Source: Riptortus pedestris
Lineage: Eukaryota; Arthropoda; Insecta; Hemiptera; Alydidae
DNA length: 64,000 nt
Reading direction: 5' to 3'
NCBI GenBank assembly: GCA_019009955.1
Contig: CM032233.1
Span: forward strand, 68,593,501 to 68,657,500
Part shown: positions 37,876 through 48,454 of the stretch, one piece after another
Layout: each line of letters begins with the position of its first letter
Numbering within the stretch: the first letter of the stretch is position 1
Notes under the pieces: model-generated
Seen by the model: only the letters and a program-made list of their open reading frames with translations
Database searches by the model: none
Told to the model about the DNA's origin: nothing
Program-made: the position numbers and the translations under genes

Positions 37876-38864
37876 CTACTATTGTTGTAAATATTTTTAC
37901 TGTTGCTTCAGTCTCTTTGTTAACGGTAAAAAATGTTTTGAGGTGTTAAGGATAGTACACTAAACCGTCCTCTTAAATATGTATTATAGAGCTTAATGGT
38001 TTTCATTTATACAAATGCTGTATCATTTAAAAGAGTAATGGCCATTAAATGTTCATTTGAAAGAAATGGTATAAACGCCCTCACAACAAACTAGCAATTT
38101 ATCTTGTGGGACGAGAGACGCGCGTAAAGAGAAGCTATCGGCACATTTAACAGTTCATCAGGAAGAAGGACAGTGCCCATCCATCTAGGAGGCCACCAGC
38201 TACAGGCGAGCCCCCACCAAAATCCCTCAGTACACCCATAACCTGTCAGGGCTCAAAGCTCACGGCCTTCCAAATATTTCTACATGTTTCCAAGAGGTAG
38301 TGAATGGCGGGAACAGAAACTGATGGCATCTTGATTTAGTGAAACACTGTTAATAAATAAATACGAAGAGCTGGGCAATTTGTTAAAGGGTGACAGTTAG
38401 ATCAAAGGGGCTTGGAGGTAGGCCAGCGCCTGCCTCGAACCATTTACTCGCCACAAATATAGGGGGCCGGCCGTCCAACTCCTCCACCACCTTCTACCTA
38501 TACCGCTTGTATCCTAAACTCTAGCCTAGCTCAATAGCTTCTACATCAACAGACATCTTCTTCTCATCTCTCAATAGCACTCCAACAATGTAGCCGATAA
38601 ATTGTAGAGGATCCCACGGTTTACATTCTGAAAATTAAATTAAAATGAAAATAATTATTAAAAATTTGTCGTGCTCTTCTATTTGCTCGTATTTAATTAA
38701 ATTAACCTCATATTTTGCTGTACTTAATTTAAAATTGTTTCCGTTGAAAGTCATGCATAGGATCTCCACTAGACGAGAAATGCCATACAGCATAATTTAT
38801 ACATTATGATAAAGAAAAAAGGCTCTATATAAATTTTCGATGTCTCTAATAGAAACAGAGAAAG

Positions 38865-39065
38865 CCTCCACTCATCAATCGATTTCAATCAAAATACACA
38901 AGTGCACAAATAGACGCTGCAACAGTCCTAAATGTGAAGTTTCAATATTCTAAAACAAATAGTTTTTGACTTATGCGAGTACCTAAAGTCAACATTGATT
39001 CGGAGGGACACTCCCGCCAAATCATTCAGAGGAGGCAATTTGCGTTGAAACCGAAATTTCTGTGA
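38865..39065 (-). repeat. Dispersed repeat family B copy, inverted
   Basis: The reverse complement contains blocks shared with 34390-34640 (ATTTCGGTTTCAACGCAA, AAACTTCACATTTAGGACTG and GATTGAAATCGATTGATGAG). Non-coding. Confidence 0.4.
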
Positions 39066-39716
39066 TTACAATACTTATGAACTAAAAGGAAGGAAAACAG
39101 TCTCATCCAGGATTCGTCTAGAACAAACCAGTTCCACTGCAAAACGAACGAAATTTTATATAGCAATATATTTATTTTCAGTTTTCACTATATAGCTAAT
39201 TGTATCTATTCAGGAAAACCTCAATCTCAAGGATAATTCCAATTTTCATCCACAAAAATATTTATGAAATAATTTGACATGCAATGATACTGTTAAAATA
39301 TTGTGGTGATTAACTGTCAATTTATTGTAGAGTAGTACTTACATAATATTGCTTCCTACTAGAGAGTTAGTTAGCCTTCCGCAGATTAAACGAGTAATGA
39401 AGTTGACTTGAAAACGGATATATGTGTGTGTGTTCTTGAACGAGCGAGTCTATTAAAGCCCTAACGGCTATTATTCTATCATTAGACAGCACCACTTCAC
39501 GTTTCACGTAATCTTAAAGGACATGTTCAACAGTTGGGCCAGAAGGCCTGAAAGTAAAAATCGTAAATATTAGCAGAATACAAAACAGTAAATATACCTG
39601 TCATCATTGAGCCGTATCAGAAAGTATGATTGTATGGTCTATTTTAAATGAACAGTTATTTCCTACAATTATAGTCCCATATACTTCATTATAAATGAAA
39701 TATTAATTGGAAATAT

Positions 39717-39771
39717 GTTTCCTAATTAGCCCCATAGTGCCATAAAGTGGACGTAAATAATAATAATAAAC
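39717..39771 (+). mobile_element. 5'-truncated SINE copy
   Basis: Only the last 55 bp of the SINE (CCTAATTAGCCCCATAGTGC, AAAGTGGACGTAAATAATAA) is present. It is flanked by a perfect 12-bp duplication AATTGGAAATAT at 39705-39716 and 39772-39783, showing integration by target-primed reverse transcription. Confidence 0.8.
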
Positions 39772-39794
39772 AATTGGAAATATTCGTATTTTTT

Positions 39795-40364
39795 AGCAGA
39801 TTTCCCTTAATGGAAATCAGCAATTGAGGTCGTACTCATGACGCGATTTTCGAAAAATGTCTTCAAATGCCCATCGATCCTACCCAGGAGATGACGAAAA
39901 TGAGGTCCGTTCAAATATATATATATATATGTCTGTTAAAACGCTCTAGCGGTCGCAATTTTTGTTTGATCGTTACCAAACTCGATAATTAAACGTTTCA
40001 TTCAAAACGCAGATCAAGTTCGTTAATGGCTGAAATCGGACCAGTGGGAGGGGGGGTGGTTTAGAGGGGGGATTTTCGAAAATTCGAAATATCAAAACAT
40101 TGCATAGAACCAATCTTATTACAAATTAAATTTACTATAAATATTATCCTATACATTTATTCTCCATCTTGAATAACCAAGATATTTGCATTTTTTTATT
40201 AATTGTAACGGACTAAATGAGATTGGCTAACTTCGGGTCTAGTCGTCAGTTTCCGTCAAAAGACAGTTCGGCCGTTTCCGTAACTTAGAATTTCGTGAAA
40301 TGTCTCTATTGTAAAACTTCACGTGGGAAATCTGCTTACTTTACGCAGCCCCTGCGTGACGGAC
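39795..40364 (+). mobile_element. HINE/Helentron-like element, intact reference copy
   Basis: A complete 570-bp plus-strand copy. The 5' end is AGCAGATTTCCCTTAATGG after TTTTT. Then come GAGGTCGTACTCATGACGCG, CGATCCTACCCAGGAGATGA, a short (TA)n at 39916-39931, GCTCTAGCGGTCGCAATTTT, a G-rich tract and GATATTTGCA. The 3' subterminal inverted repeat is GGGAAATCTGCT. The terminal stem-loop ACGCAGCCCCTGCGT is followed by GACGGAC and TTTT. No open reading frame is present, so it must rely on a protein supplied elsewhere. Confidence 0.88.
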
Positions 40365-41313
40365 TTTTGTATTTGTACCCGCAGTAGCCATTCCTTCTCA
40401 TTCAAATCCTCACTTCTCGAAGTTCTAATACGATTAAATATCAACTCAAAGTTCAAGCACGTTTCCACGTGGCCTTAACTAAATAAGAAATTACAGGTAA
40501 GTTGTAACATCACGAGAGCGCGTCTGTACGAATATTAGTTTCGGCGTAATCTATTTTGTTTAGACAGAACAAAATGGAGAGATGGACGCTTATCATTTCT
40601 CTATCCATTGAAACCCCGTTAATGAAACTCGAAGTTGTATTTTTATGAATTTTTTCTCTTAATAGCCAAATGATTGCCCTACACTAAAACATTAATAGTG
40701 AGTTACTTCACAAATGTCCGCATTTGTATGCCATAAAATATGATTATTGTCAGAGGCAAAACTCTGGCAGTATGCCTCAATAACGTTATGCCAAATTAAG
40801 GAACCAAATGACCAACGACATTCTCCATATTTTGTTAGTACCACCTATCAGCCTGTAATCCCTCTTTCATTTATAATTAGTTTCAGAAGATAAAACAATT
40901 CTATTCACTAAAATGAGAAAAGTGATTCGTTTTCTAATGCCTTGATAGTTAATGAACAATCTTTATCAGCTCTATTCCCTGCTAATTTACCTTCCTTGGC
41001 TAATTAACACAAATATTTTTAATAACTATTCATATTCTTACCTAATTTAATGTCATACGAGACTTAAAAAAAAGCTTTTATTCTCATCGATAATATCAAT
41101 AAATTTTATTTTCAGGTAATTTAAGTTAATTTGTCAATATAATTAGAAATAAAAAAGACCTAAATTATTCATAAAGAATTAAACTCATTCATAATGAGGG
41201 TAATTGTTCAAGTTAATATTTTTTTACAGTAAAAAAAAAAGAATTGCACACAAAAGAAATATATTTGCTAAGTGTTTGTTAACCATGGCATATAGTCATT
41301 GTAATATACTTTT
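40365..41313. other. No gene recognised
   Basis: AT-rich spacer between two plus-oriented HINE copies. Confidence 0.4.
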
Positions 41314-41389
41314 AGCAGATTTCCCTTAAGAGAAATCAGCTATTGAGGTCGTACTCATGACGCGAGTTTTGAAAAATTTCCTCAAATGT

Positions 41390-41429
<40 letters not shown>

Positions 41430-41898
41430 CTGTTAACGCTCTAGCGGTCGCAATTTTGGTTTGATCGTTACCAAACTTCATATTTAATCATTTTATGAAA
41501 AAAGAAAGATCAAGTTCGTTAATGGCTGAAATCGGACTAGTGGGAGGGGGGGTTTAGAGGAAGGATTTTTGATAATTCGAAATATCTCCGTTAATATTCA
41601 TCGGATCGAAAATTTGTATAGAATCAATCTTATTGAAAATTAAATTTTCTATAAATAATAATTTATACATTTATTCTGTATCTTGAATATTAACCGATAT
41701 ATTTGCATTTGTATTGTGTGTATGGTTGGCAGGAGTCGGCTATATTCTGGACTTTCCGCCGGGAGCTAGTGCGGCTGTTTCCGTAACTATTCGTCCTCGT
41801 GAATAGGTTACTACTGCTGTTATTAGTAGGCAGATTTCTCTATTGTAAAACTTCACGTGGGAAATCTGCTTAGTTTACTCAGGCTCTGCGTGACGGCC
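41314..41898 (+). mobile_element. HINE/Helentron-like element, near intact
   Basis: A 585-bp plus-strand copy. Its 5' end is AGCAGATTTCCCTTAAGAG after TTTT and its 3' end is GGGAAATCTGCTTAGTTTAC followed by a hairpin variant (TCAGGCTCTGCGTGACGG). The (TA)n array at 41394-41426 replaces about 40 bp of the CGATCCTACCC... block, so the array has consumed flanking sequence. Confidence 0.85.
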
Positions 41899-42508
41899 TT
41901 TTCTTGCTACTCAATTCATCATAAGCATATAGGACATGTATAATTTCCAGTGTACATACTCAACAGGGTTTTAATTCATTCAAAAACATTATTAAGTTAT
42001 AAAACGAGACCTTTAGATAGAGGGATTAATGGTCTTGATTTATAGTCATACATGAAACGTTTTGATTTCTAGTTCTGTAATTGTAATACAAAAATCGTGT
42101 GCTAGAGTCTTAACAGACAATAATATAAAAACATATGCACATTTAAACCTATAAATATATTAAATTTTATAAATATAATATAATACAATATACTGTATAA
42201 TAATAGAAAATGTATATAATTAACATTTATTCATAAATTCGTAAAGTTTGGGGCCGTTGTTAATGTGGTATGAGTAGAAGAGGAGTTCTAATTATGGCTG
42301 AAGAAAAAACAAAACAACAAGCAAATACATCAAGTTTTGCTTACGGTTAGAGAGAGTACAACAATTACAGGATATTACTTCCATCAACAATTGATTACTT
42401 TTATAACATTTTCCAACCATCTCGTAATTCCGAAAATATTTACGATTGTTCATTATACACTTTCACTAATACCCACTCGCCGTTAAGGCTCGTCCATCAC
42501 GCATATAT

Positions 42509-42726
42509 TTTAATGGGCCTCATTTTTGTCATCTAGGTAAGATGGAGAACCATTTGAAGGCTTTTAATTGAACAGCATGTATATATATATATATATAATT
42601 TCCAAACAGATTTCCCTCAAGGGAAATCAGCTTTTGAGGTTTTCCTCATGTCGCGCTTCTCGAAAACTTCATTCAAATGCGTTTTCGATTTTACCCAGGT
42701 CGAAAATGAGTTCTATTACGGATATG

Positions 42727-42794
<68 letters not shown>

Positions 42795-42960
42795 CACTCT
42801 TAATGGTCTAGCGGATGCTAGTTTTCTATGATCGTTACCAATCTCGACATTTAAACGTTTTACCTAGAACTGGTTCATTAATGACTGAAATCGAACTGGG
42901 GGCGAGGGTTTAGAGTGGGAAAATAGAAAATTTCCTAAGCATTTAAGTGCTACATGAAAT
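42509..42960 (+). mobile_element. HINE/Helentron-like 5' half preceded by an opposite-strand fragment
   Basis: 42509-42560 is a minus-oriented 5' fragment (GGGCCTCATTTTTGTCATCT). The plus copy starts at 42604 (ACAGATTTCCCTCAAGGGAA). It includes a long (TA)n at 42738-42792 and GGCTAGCGG-like and AATCTCGACATTTAAACGTT blocks, and fades near 42960. The 3' hairpin is missing. Confidence 0.65.
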
Positions 42961-43430
42961 TACACTCAAACTGCAATAATGGCTAATCTACCTTATAAAG
43001 GAGGGAGGGGTTAAAAAAAAAATTCATTTTAATAAGTGTTTGTTATCGGTTCTCTCGTTAACTATAATTGTTGGCATATTTTTTTCGACAATCACCTGTT
43101 GAAGTAGGAAATGTTTGGCATATTAGTTTTTGAAATCAATGTAGCCTCATATTAAAACTTGTGCATTATTAAATGCGCGTTCAACGAAGGCTGCAATATA
43201 ATAAGAATCAGCAGTTAACTATTTATAGTGACATAGCTTTATGGAGCCTATAAATACGAATTTAAACGGCAATTAAAGACCAGGAAGCAGAGCTATTACA
43301 GACATATCTCCTCGCCCTATCGTTGCCAGTCGGCATTCATTGTTCCAATCCAAGCAACGCACATTTCAATCCCTTTGCATTATTAAATCATTGGTTAGTC
43401 TTTGCTTGTGCCGTTTTGGATGTGTTTATT

Positions 43431-43590
43431 AGCAGATGTCCGTTAAGGAATATCAACTACTGAGTTAGTACTTGGTTTTCTAAATATATATTAAAATTTA
43501 ATAGATCCTACCAGATGACAAATACGTGGTCCGTTCAAAATATAGGTAGATACTTGTCAGTTTTTTAACGCTTAATGTTTATTTAAACGT
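43431..43590 (+). mobile_element. HINE/Helentron-like 5' fragment cut by a LINE fragment
   Basis: Starts AGCAGATGTCCGTTAAGG and includes ATAGATCCTACCAGATGAC, GGTCCGTTCAAAATATAGG and CTTGTCAGTTTTTTAACGC. It ends at the hairpin (43594-43632) where the endonuclease-like coding fragment begins. Confidence 0.55.
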
Positions 43591-43593
43591 TAA

Positions 43594-43632
43594 GGTGAGC
43601 AATTTGTATATATATATTACAAATTGCTCACC
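43594..43632. repeat. Perfect 15-bp inverted repeat at a retroelement junction
   Basis: GGTGAGCAATTTGTA (43594-43608) and TACAAATTGCTCACC (43618-43632) form a perfect stem with a TATATATAT spacer. The right arm is the first sequence of the LINE-like coding fragment. Confidence 0.85.
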
Positions 43633-43999
43633 TCCTGAAAATGAAGCACCCAGATTGGGATATATTGGAAGAGGTGACTTGGAGTTCCTCAGACGGCACT
43701 CCGAGAAGAGCAGATATTTTAGACATCAAGAAAAAAAAAATGAAAAGAAGGGCTTAATTCTGGATCCTACCGTCCGTTTTGAGATGCACAAAAATCAAGC
43801 AGATGAGGTGGGCCAAGAGAAGAAAGCAATATACGAATCATGTTGCCTTTATTTCTCAGAAAAATACGAAATTCAATACTGGACGGTTATGGGGCTATTG
43901 TTTGGTTCAAGAGGAGTCCTCCATCAAAAAACAGTGAAGATATTAACTGAATATGGGCTGACAAAAGATGATCTGAAGGACTTGTCGACACTTTCCTAA
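43618..43999 (+). pseudogene. C-terminal fragment of an R2-like LINE protein (restriction-like endonuclease region)
   Basis: Open for about 125 codons to a TAA at 43997. It reads NEAPRLGYIGRGDLEFLRRH, then KKGLILDPTVRFEMHKNQAD, an EKKAIY helix, and WTVMGLLFGSRGVLHQKT. The arrangement D-P-T-V-R-F-E, then EK..IY, then GL.(F/V)G.RG resembles the PD-(D/E)XK endonuclease end of R2/R4-type LINE proteins and cockroach/termite hypothetical proteins that I recall only loosely. The N-terminal reverse transcriptase is absent. It is a truncated, probably dead copy, followed by a short A/T-rich tail. The family call is moderate; the coding nature is more certain, because the segment is richer in GC than its flanks. 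Confidence 0.5.
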
Positions 44000-44021
44000 A
44001 ATCGTTGATAAGAATTGTCAA

Positions 44022-44237
44022 TCATCATTTATATAAAAAAATAAAGATTAAATATTAAGCTGCACTCTCAACTGAGATACCTCCCAAATTTGCTCCATTC
44101 AATTTATAAGATACCAAATTTTCATATACCATATAAACAAAATTAAAAAAAAATAATATTATCAAGAAACTGGCAGATTAGGAGGCTGACTATACAGGTT
44201 CCCTCAGAAAGAGGGAAGCTTATTTTGTTCTACATAG

Positions 44238-44290
<53 letters not shown>

Positions 44291-44367
44291 AACGGTTTGC
44301 ATAAATTTACAGTTCTAGTTCGTAAGTTACTGAAATCGAACAAGGAGTGCAGTGTTGGACAAAGTTG
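44022..44367 (+). repeat. Duplicated block, copy 1
   Basis: Nearly identical to 47456-47820: TCATTTATATAAAAAAATAAAG, so shortened here to CATTTATATAAAA, then TAAGCTGCACTCTCAACTGA, TTTGCTCCATTCAATTTATA, a (TA)n array (44238-44287), and GGAGTGCAGTGTTGGACAAA. Its last part resembles HINE internal sequence (TAAACG...GAAATCGAACAAGGAG). It starts at the tail of the LINE fragment. Confidence 0.75.
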
Positions 44368-44636
44368 ACTTTTATTTCACTCTGAATAATAATTTTTGTT
44401 TCTGACAGATAAGTTAAATTTTATGGAGACATTCTAGAAGTTGTTGAATTTTTCCATGATTCTTTCACCAGGCGTTTTGGGAAATAATTTCTTCAGTTTT
44501 AATTATAAAAAGTATAATTATAGCCTCATTGCCGACTTATATTCCGCGTGTTATGAATCAGAGAATAGTAACTGTTCCAGTCACATACACATTTTTCTTA
44601 TAAGCAAAATGAAAGTCTAGAAAGGTACAGTACTCA

Positions 44637-44955
44637 AATTTTTGTGATCGTTTCCAAACTTGATGTTTAAACGTTTCATGTGGAACAGAAGATAAGGGGA
44701 AATGATACATATTTCTCTAACATGGGTCGGGTTAATTAATTTCACACGTTCAATCTTCTCGATAACATGTAGCTTTAACATTTAATGGAAATAAATATAT
44801 TTCATTTCATATCATGTCCAGCTTATATTTCAATTCTGTACATAGGTTTCTTACTGTGGGGGAAATAGAGAATATTATATGATTTGACGTCATGTGTAAG
44901 TCACTCCAGCATGTGGGAAATCTTTATCTAATTGCCACAGACTTTGACTCCTGGC
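44637..44955 (+). mobile_element. HINE/Helentron-like 3' fragment
   Basis: Contains TGATCGTTTCCAAACTTGAT, ACGTTTCATGTGG, CAGCTTATATTTCAATTCTG and a decayed 3' end (GTGGGAAATCTTTATCTAAT). The hairpin is not preserved. Confidence 0.45.
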
Positions 44956-45099
44956 CCGCGGATTCTCTTGTCTTGAAGAGGTGCATAATTTCCCTTGTAA
45001 AATACACGAAACATAATTTCAATTGAGAACCAAGTACCACAGGCTCCTGTTGAAAAGTGATACTTTTTTTGAAAAAAATCAATGTAATCGTAATGATTT

Positions 45100-45240
45100 T
45101 ACTTTCTTATCGGTTTTCAGATTTCAATCGATTTTTTGACCCTCACTGAACACATTTGGATTAGTTTCGGCATGACGTCTGTATGTAAAAACAAAAACAT
45201 CAGCTTTTTTTAACTGCAAGTTATTTAATGGGGGAGAGGC
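45100..45240 (+). repeat. Dispersed repeat family B copy, partial
   Basis: Contains CGGTTTTCAGATTTCAATCG, TTGGATTAGTTTCGGCATGA and CGTCTGTATGT, matching the start of the copy at 34390. Confidence 0.45.
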
Positions 45241-45479
45241 GGTGGACTAGAAGAGTAATTTAAAATCATAAATATATTTCTATTATTATGAGAAACATGA
45301 AAGTGAACATTATCACTCTTGATCGGTAAGTTACTTTCTAACAATTAATAACTTCTGTGTTTTGCTGTACTTAAATATTAAAATAATAATTTATATATTT
45401 TCAGCCTTAATAAATTCCGACTCCAGCTAAGTTTCACTATAGACGAATCTATGAATGATATCAAAAGAAGAATTATTTC

Positions 45480-46015
45480 CTGGTATATGAAAATAAATCC
45501 GACCAGTGGGAGGAGAAGTTTGGGGGGAATTTCGAAAATTCAAGATATCTCTGTTATTATGCGTCGGATCAAAAAATTGTATGAAATTAAGCTTATTGCA
45601 AATTAACGGTTATGTAAATCTTGTTATGTATATTTTTCTGAATATTGAACAATAACCGAGATAATTTTCATTTATGGCCATTAGCAAAGCCCTACTCCTA
45701 CTCATGTCATATTAACGATAAGCTGTTATATCATGAACCATGTTATTCGAAGGTCAAATAACAAATATTGTTTTAATTGAACTTTTACTGTGTAAGATAC
45801 ATGTAAAATACCTTTTGTGATGAAGTCATCAATTAAGATTTTTCGTTCTTTACTAGAAAATGATTATTTGATCTAGTCCATACTCGATATTTAACCCTTT
45901 CAGTCAAGACTAAAGATTAAAAAAGAATAAAATCTAAGATTAGATAACCTCCCCTGATGACGTCACTGATCTCAAGTGGGGAAAGTCTCCTTAGTTCACC
46001 AAGCCTTACTGTTTC
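45480..46015 (+). mobile_element. HINE/Helentron-like 3' portion
   Basis: Starts in AAATCCGACCAGTGGGAGG and continues through the AAGATATCTCTGTTATTATG, CGTCGGATC and ATTGAACAATAACCGAGATA blocks. It keeps the long-version segment (CTACTCCTACTCATGTCATA). It ends with AAGTGGGGAAAGTCTCCTTAG and a decayed hairpin. Confidence 0.55.
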
Positions 46016-46084
46016 ATTGAAAATTCGCTTTACCGAAAAATCGTTATTTTCTTGTTATGAAATTTATAATTACATGTTTTGAAG

Positions 46085-46340
46085 GGCCTAGCTATCCCTG
46101 CTGGAGCCTAGGCTGTAGGATAGATGCCGGCGACGGGCTGGGACACAGATGCTGCCGGAAGGGGCTAATTCGACGACAGCCAGCATAAATCTGTCCCAGA
46201 GTCTCCATGTTATAATTAGCGGCTCAAAGGAGCCGACCGGCTGAGCTCATTAGCTCCACTGCCACCCCTCTCCGACCCACCCCCGCCCCCTCTAATCCAC
46301 CGCCTCATTATCAGCACCCTTATCACCATTTACCACAACT
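46085..46340. other. GC-rich, repeat-free island in the large Pax intron
   Basis: About 255 bp with clearly higher GC than all neighbours, lying between HINE-derived DNA and the pogo relic. It has no long open frame with splice sites. It contains short motifs that could be binding sites: CTCAAAGG (TCF/LEF-like), ATAATTAG (homeodomain-like), GCCGACCGGC, and CCACCCCCGCCCCC (zinc-finger-like). A regulatory role is an inference from position and composition. Confidence 0.35.
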
Positions 46341-46556
46341 CTCCCAATACCTCTAAACACCTTATGTTTGTTTTTATATTAGATTTTATGGCTGTTCCTG
46401 TCAGACGTAAATTATTCCCCCTCCGTAGCTACAAGAGATTTGCAACAAAAAATGTTTTAGAACTTTAATATACATAATAGTATTTTGTCACGTACAACGT
46501 AATTGTAAGAGTTCTTTGTCAAATCTCAAGTAACAAAAATAATGAATTATTAATTA

Positions 46557-47279
46557 CAGTGGAATCTCTGTTAACCGGCCACTTCGGGACCGGAGCCTGG
46601 CCGGATAACGAAATGGCCGGTTAAACCGAATTCTTGTCAGAGTAAAGAAAAGTATGCAATAGAATTGTTTAATAAAGACATGTATTATTTAAAAAAATCT
46701 AGCATTTAAAAAAAATCGTATTATTAAAAAAAATCTGTAATTTTTGTTTGTTTTTTTACATTGGTAGCTTTTTTAAATGCGATATCACGCCATTTTTTTA
46801 TAAACATTACATCAACTGCAGATGATTCTTCCTGTTGTTCGATGTATACAGTGGCTACTTCAAAGGCAGCTTTTGCTTCGGCATGACTAATTTTTTCACG
46901 GCATCTTCTTGCGAATCTGCTTCTTTTTCTTCGTCATCCTCAGTGCTGTCAGTGATAGAAACTGCCTGAATAATTTCGTCATCATTCAGCTCGTCACAAA
47001 TCCTTTTCACTGGTTCGCCTTTATCTAAACGTTCAAGAGCGTCTAATTTTTATTTCATACTCAAAACTACTCGTTTACGTTTGTCACTCATTTTAGAACA
47101 AGAATATAACGTCCGTCCGAGATAAAATGAAGGGGTAGACTGATTGTGAGACCTACATATTCCCAGGAAGGGCTGGACACCAGCCCGCGAGCATGTTTCG
47201 ACTCCTTCCAGCCTCAGCGTCGCCGACCGGTTAAACCGAGGGCCGGTTTATCCGAGGCCGGATAAGAGGGATTCCACTG
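46557..47279 (-). mobile_element. pogo/Tigger-type transposon relic, 723 bp
   Basis: Flanked by TA (46555-46556 and 47280-47281). Its termini are inverted: CAGTGGAATCTCTGTTAACC at the left, GGATAAGAGGGATTCCACTG at the right, extending imperfectly over about 70 bp of GGCCGG-rich sequence. CAGT...ACTG ends with TA target sites are typical of pogo/Tigger. The inside keeps a truncated transposase on the minus strand. Confidence 0.85.
46740..47093 (-). pseudogene. pogo/Tigger (jerky-like) transposase, internally deleted
   Basis: The minus-strand reading starts MSDKRKRVVLSMK, then a stop, then LDALERLDKGEPVKRICDEL. This is the N-terminal helix-turn-helix of pogo/CENP-B-like transposases. It jumps directly to an acidic C-terminal part (NDDEIIQAVSITDSTEDDEE) followed by degenerate tail sequence (KNGVISHLKKLPM). 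The DDE catalytic domain between these parts is missing, so the protein is non-functional. Family call rests on the ends plus both terminal protein blocks. Confidence 0.65.
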
Positions 47280-47334
47280 TAAATACAAACTTACTGACGG
47301 AAAAACTGAATATATAAATGAATATTAAATAAGA

Positions 47335-47660
47335 ACTAAAAAAAAATCACTTTATTATTTGAAATAACACTTCTAGAATTTATAAATGACAAAATGGTTA
47401 ACGGAAGGCCACTTGTCATTTACAAATAAAATATTTACTGGTTCAAAACCGCGTTCATTTATATAAAAAATAAAGATTAAATATTAAGCTGCACTCTCAA
47501 CTGAGATACCTCCCTCATTTGCTCCATTCAATTTATAACATCCCAAATTTTCAAATACCATATAAACAAAATTTTAAAAAAAATAATATTATCAACAAAC
47601 TGGGAGATTAGGGTGCTGACTATACAGGTAACTTCAGAAAGAGGGCAGATTATTTTGTTT

Positions 47661-47717
<57 letters not shown>

Positions 47718-48310
47718 GTAAATATTTAAACGTGTTGTATAAATGCATGTATAAATACAGTTCTAGCTCGTAAGTTGCTGAAATTGAACAAGGAGTGCAG
47801 TGTTGGACAAAGTTGGTTTGATTAAATACAAACTTACCGATGGAAAAACTAAATATATAAATGAATTATTATTTAATAAAAAATTACTGGGTGATTATTG
47901 AATTAATAAATCGGTAAAACCGCGTTCGCTATTCACTGTTATTGCTATCGTTTTAGGCTGTTCATACTTGATTAGGTTATGTTAGGCATTATGTTTCATT
48001 TGTTATCAGAAAATGAGTGATCGTTTATTAATAACACTCCGTGTTTATTAGCACCATTTGGTGTTTATTATCATCACTTGGTGATCGTTTATTATTACAC
48101 CACTTGCTACCTTGCTGAGTTCATGTGGCAGACGGCGCGCCGTCCTCCTCCTCGACATCCTCCAGTTTTGGACTAACTCTAGTTTATAATTACATTTTGT
48201 CATTCAAATAAATACTAGTAGTGTTATTTTAAATAATAAAGTGTTTTCTTTTAGATGATTTAATAATCGGCTTTATATGGGTTGCCTCCCGATAATTGAT
48301 AAATACCAGA
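47335..48310. mobile_element. Degenerate relative of the 62944 palindromic element
   Basis: Contains AAATCACTTTATTATTTGAA, ACACTTCTAGAATTTATAA and GGTTAACGGAAGGCCACTTG near 47345-47425, and near 48205-48310 AGTAGTGTTATTTTAAATAA and TTGCCTCCCGATAATTGATAA. These match the arms of the element at 62944. The interior is interrupted by the 47456-47820 duplicated block, then by GTGTTTATTA repeats near 48000-48080. Confidence 0.45.
47456..47820 (+). repeat. Duplicated block, copy 2
   Basis: Matches 44022-44367 over its whole length, with a (TA)n array at 47664-47711 in the same place. The copies are about 3.4 kb apart in the same orientation and flank the pogo relic and the GC-rich island. This copy has no LINE coding fragment in front of it. 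Confidence 0.75.
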
Positions 48311-48454
48311 AATTCTAAATATCCAGTTCGTACTGAAGGAGTTGGATATTTTTTTTTTTTAAATTTACTATTACAAATTTCTCCTTCTTATGTTTTGAAT
48401 TGAAAAACGTTATAAGACAATAAGAAAAATGTTATTATAAAATAATATCTAACA

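Larger units (their letters stand above)
36540..38860. other. No gene recognised; GC-richer patch at 38090-38610
   Basis: AT-rich, apart from the (CA)n array, the 37839 repeat arm, and a GC-richer patch (38090-38610) with GGGGCCGGCCGTCC and AGGCCAGCGCCTGCC. The patch has no continuous frame and is probably a decayed retroelement. Confidence 0.35.

Noticed and set aside
39795..40364. Reading the abundant repeat as a classical MITE with terminal inverted repeats
   Set aside because: The inverted repeats are subterminal at the 3' side, a stem-loop lies outside them, and no target duplication is seen.
42568..42831. An 87-codon plus-strand frame
   Set aside because: It lies entirely within a HINE copy and its (TA)n array.
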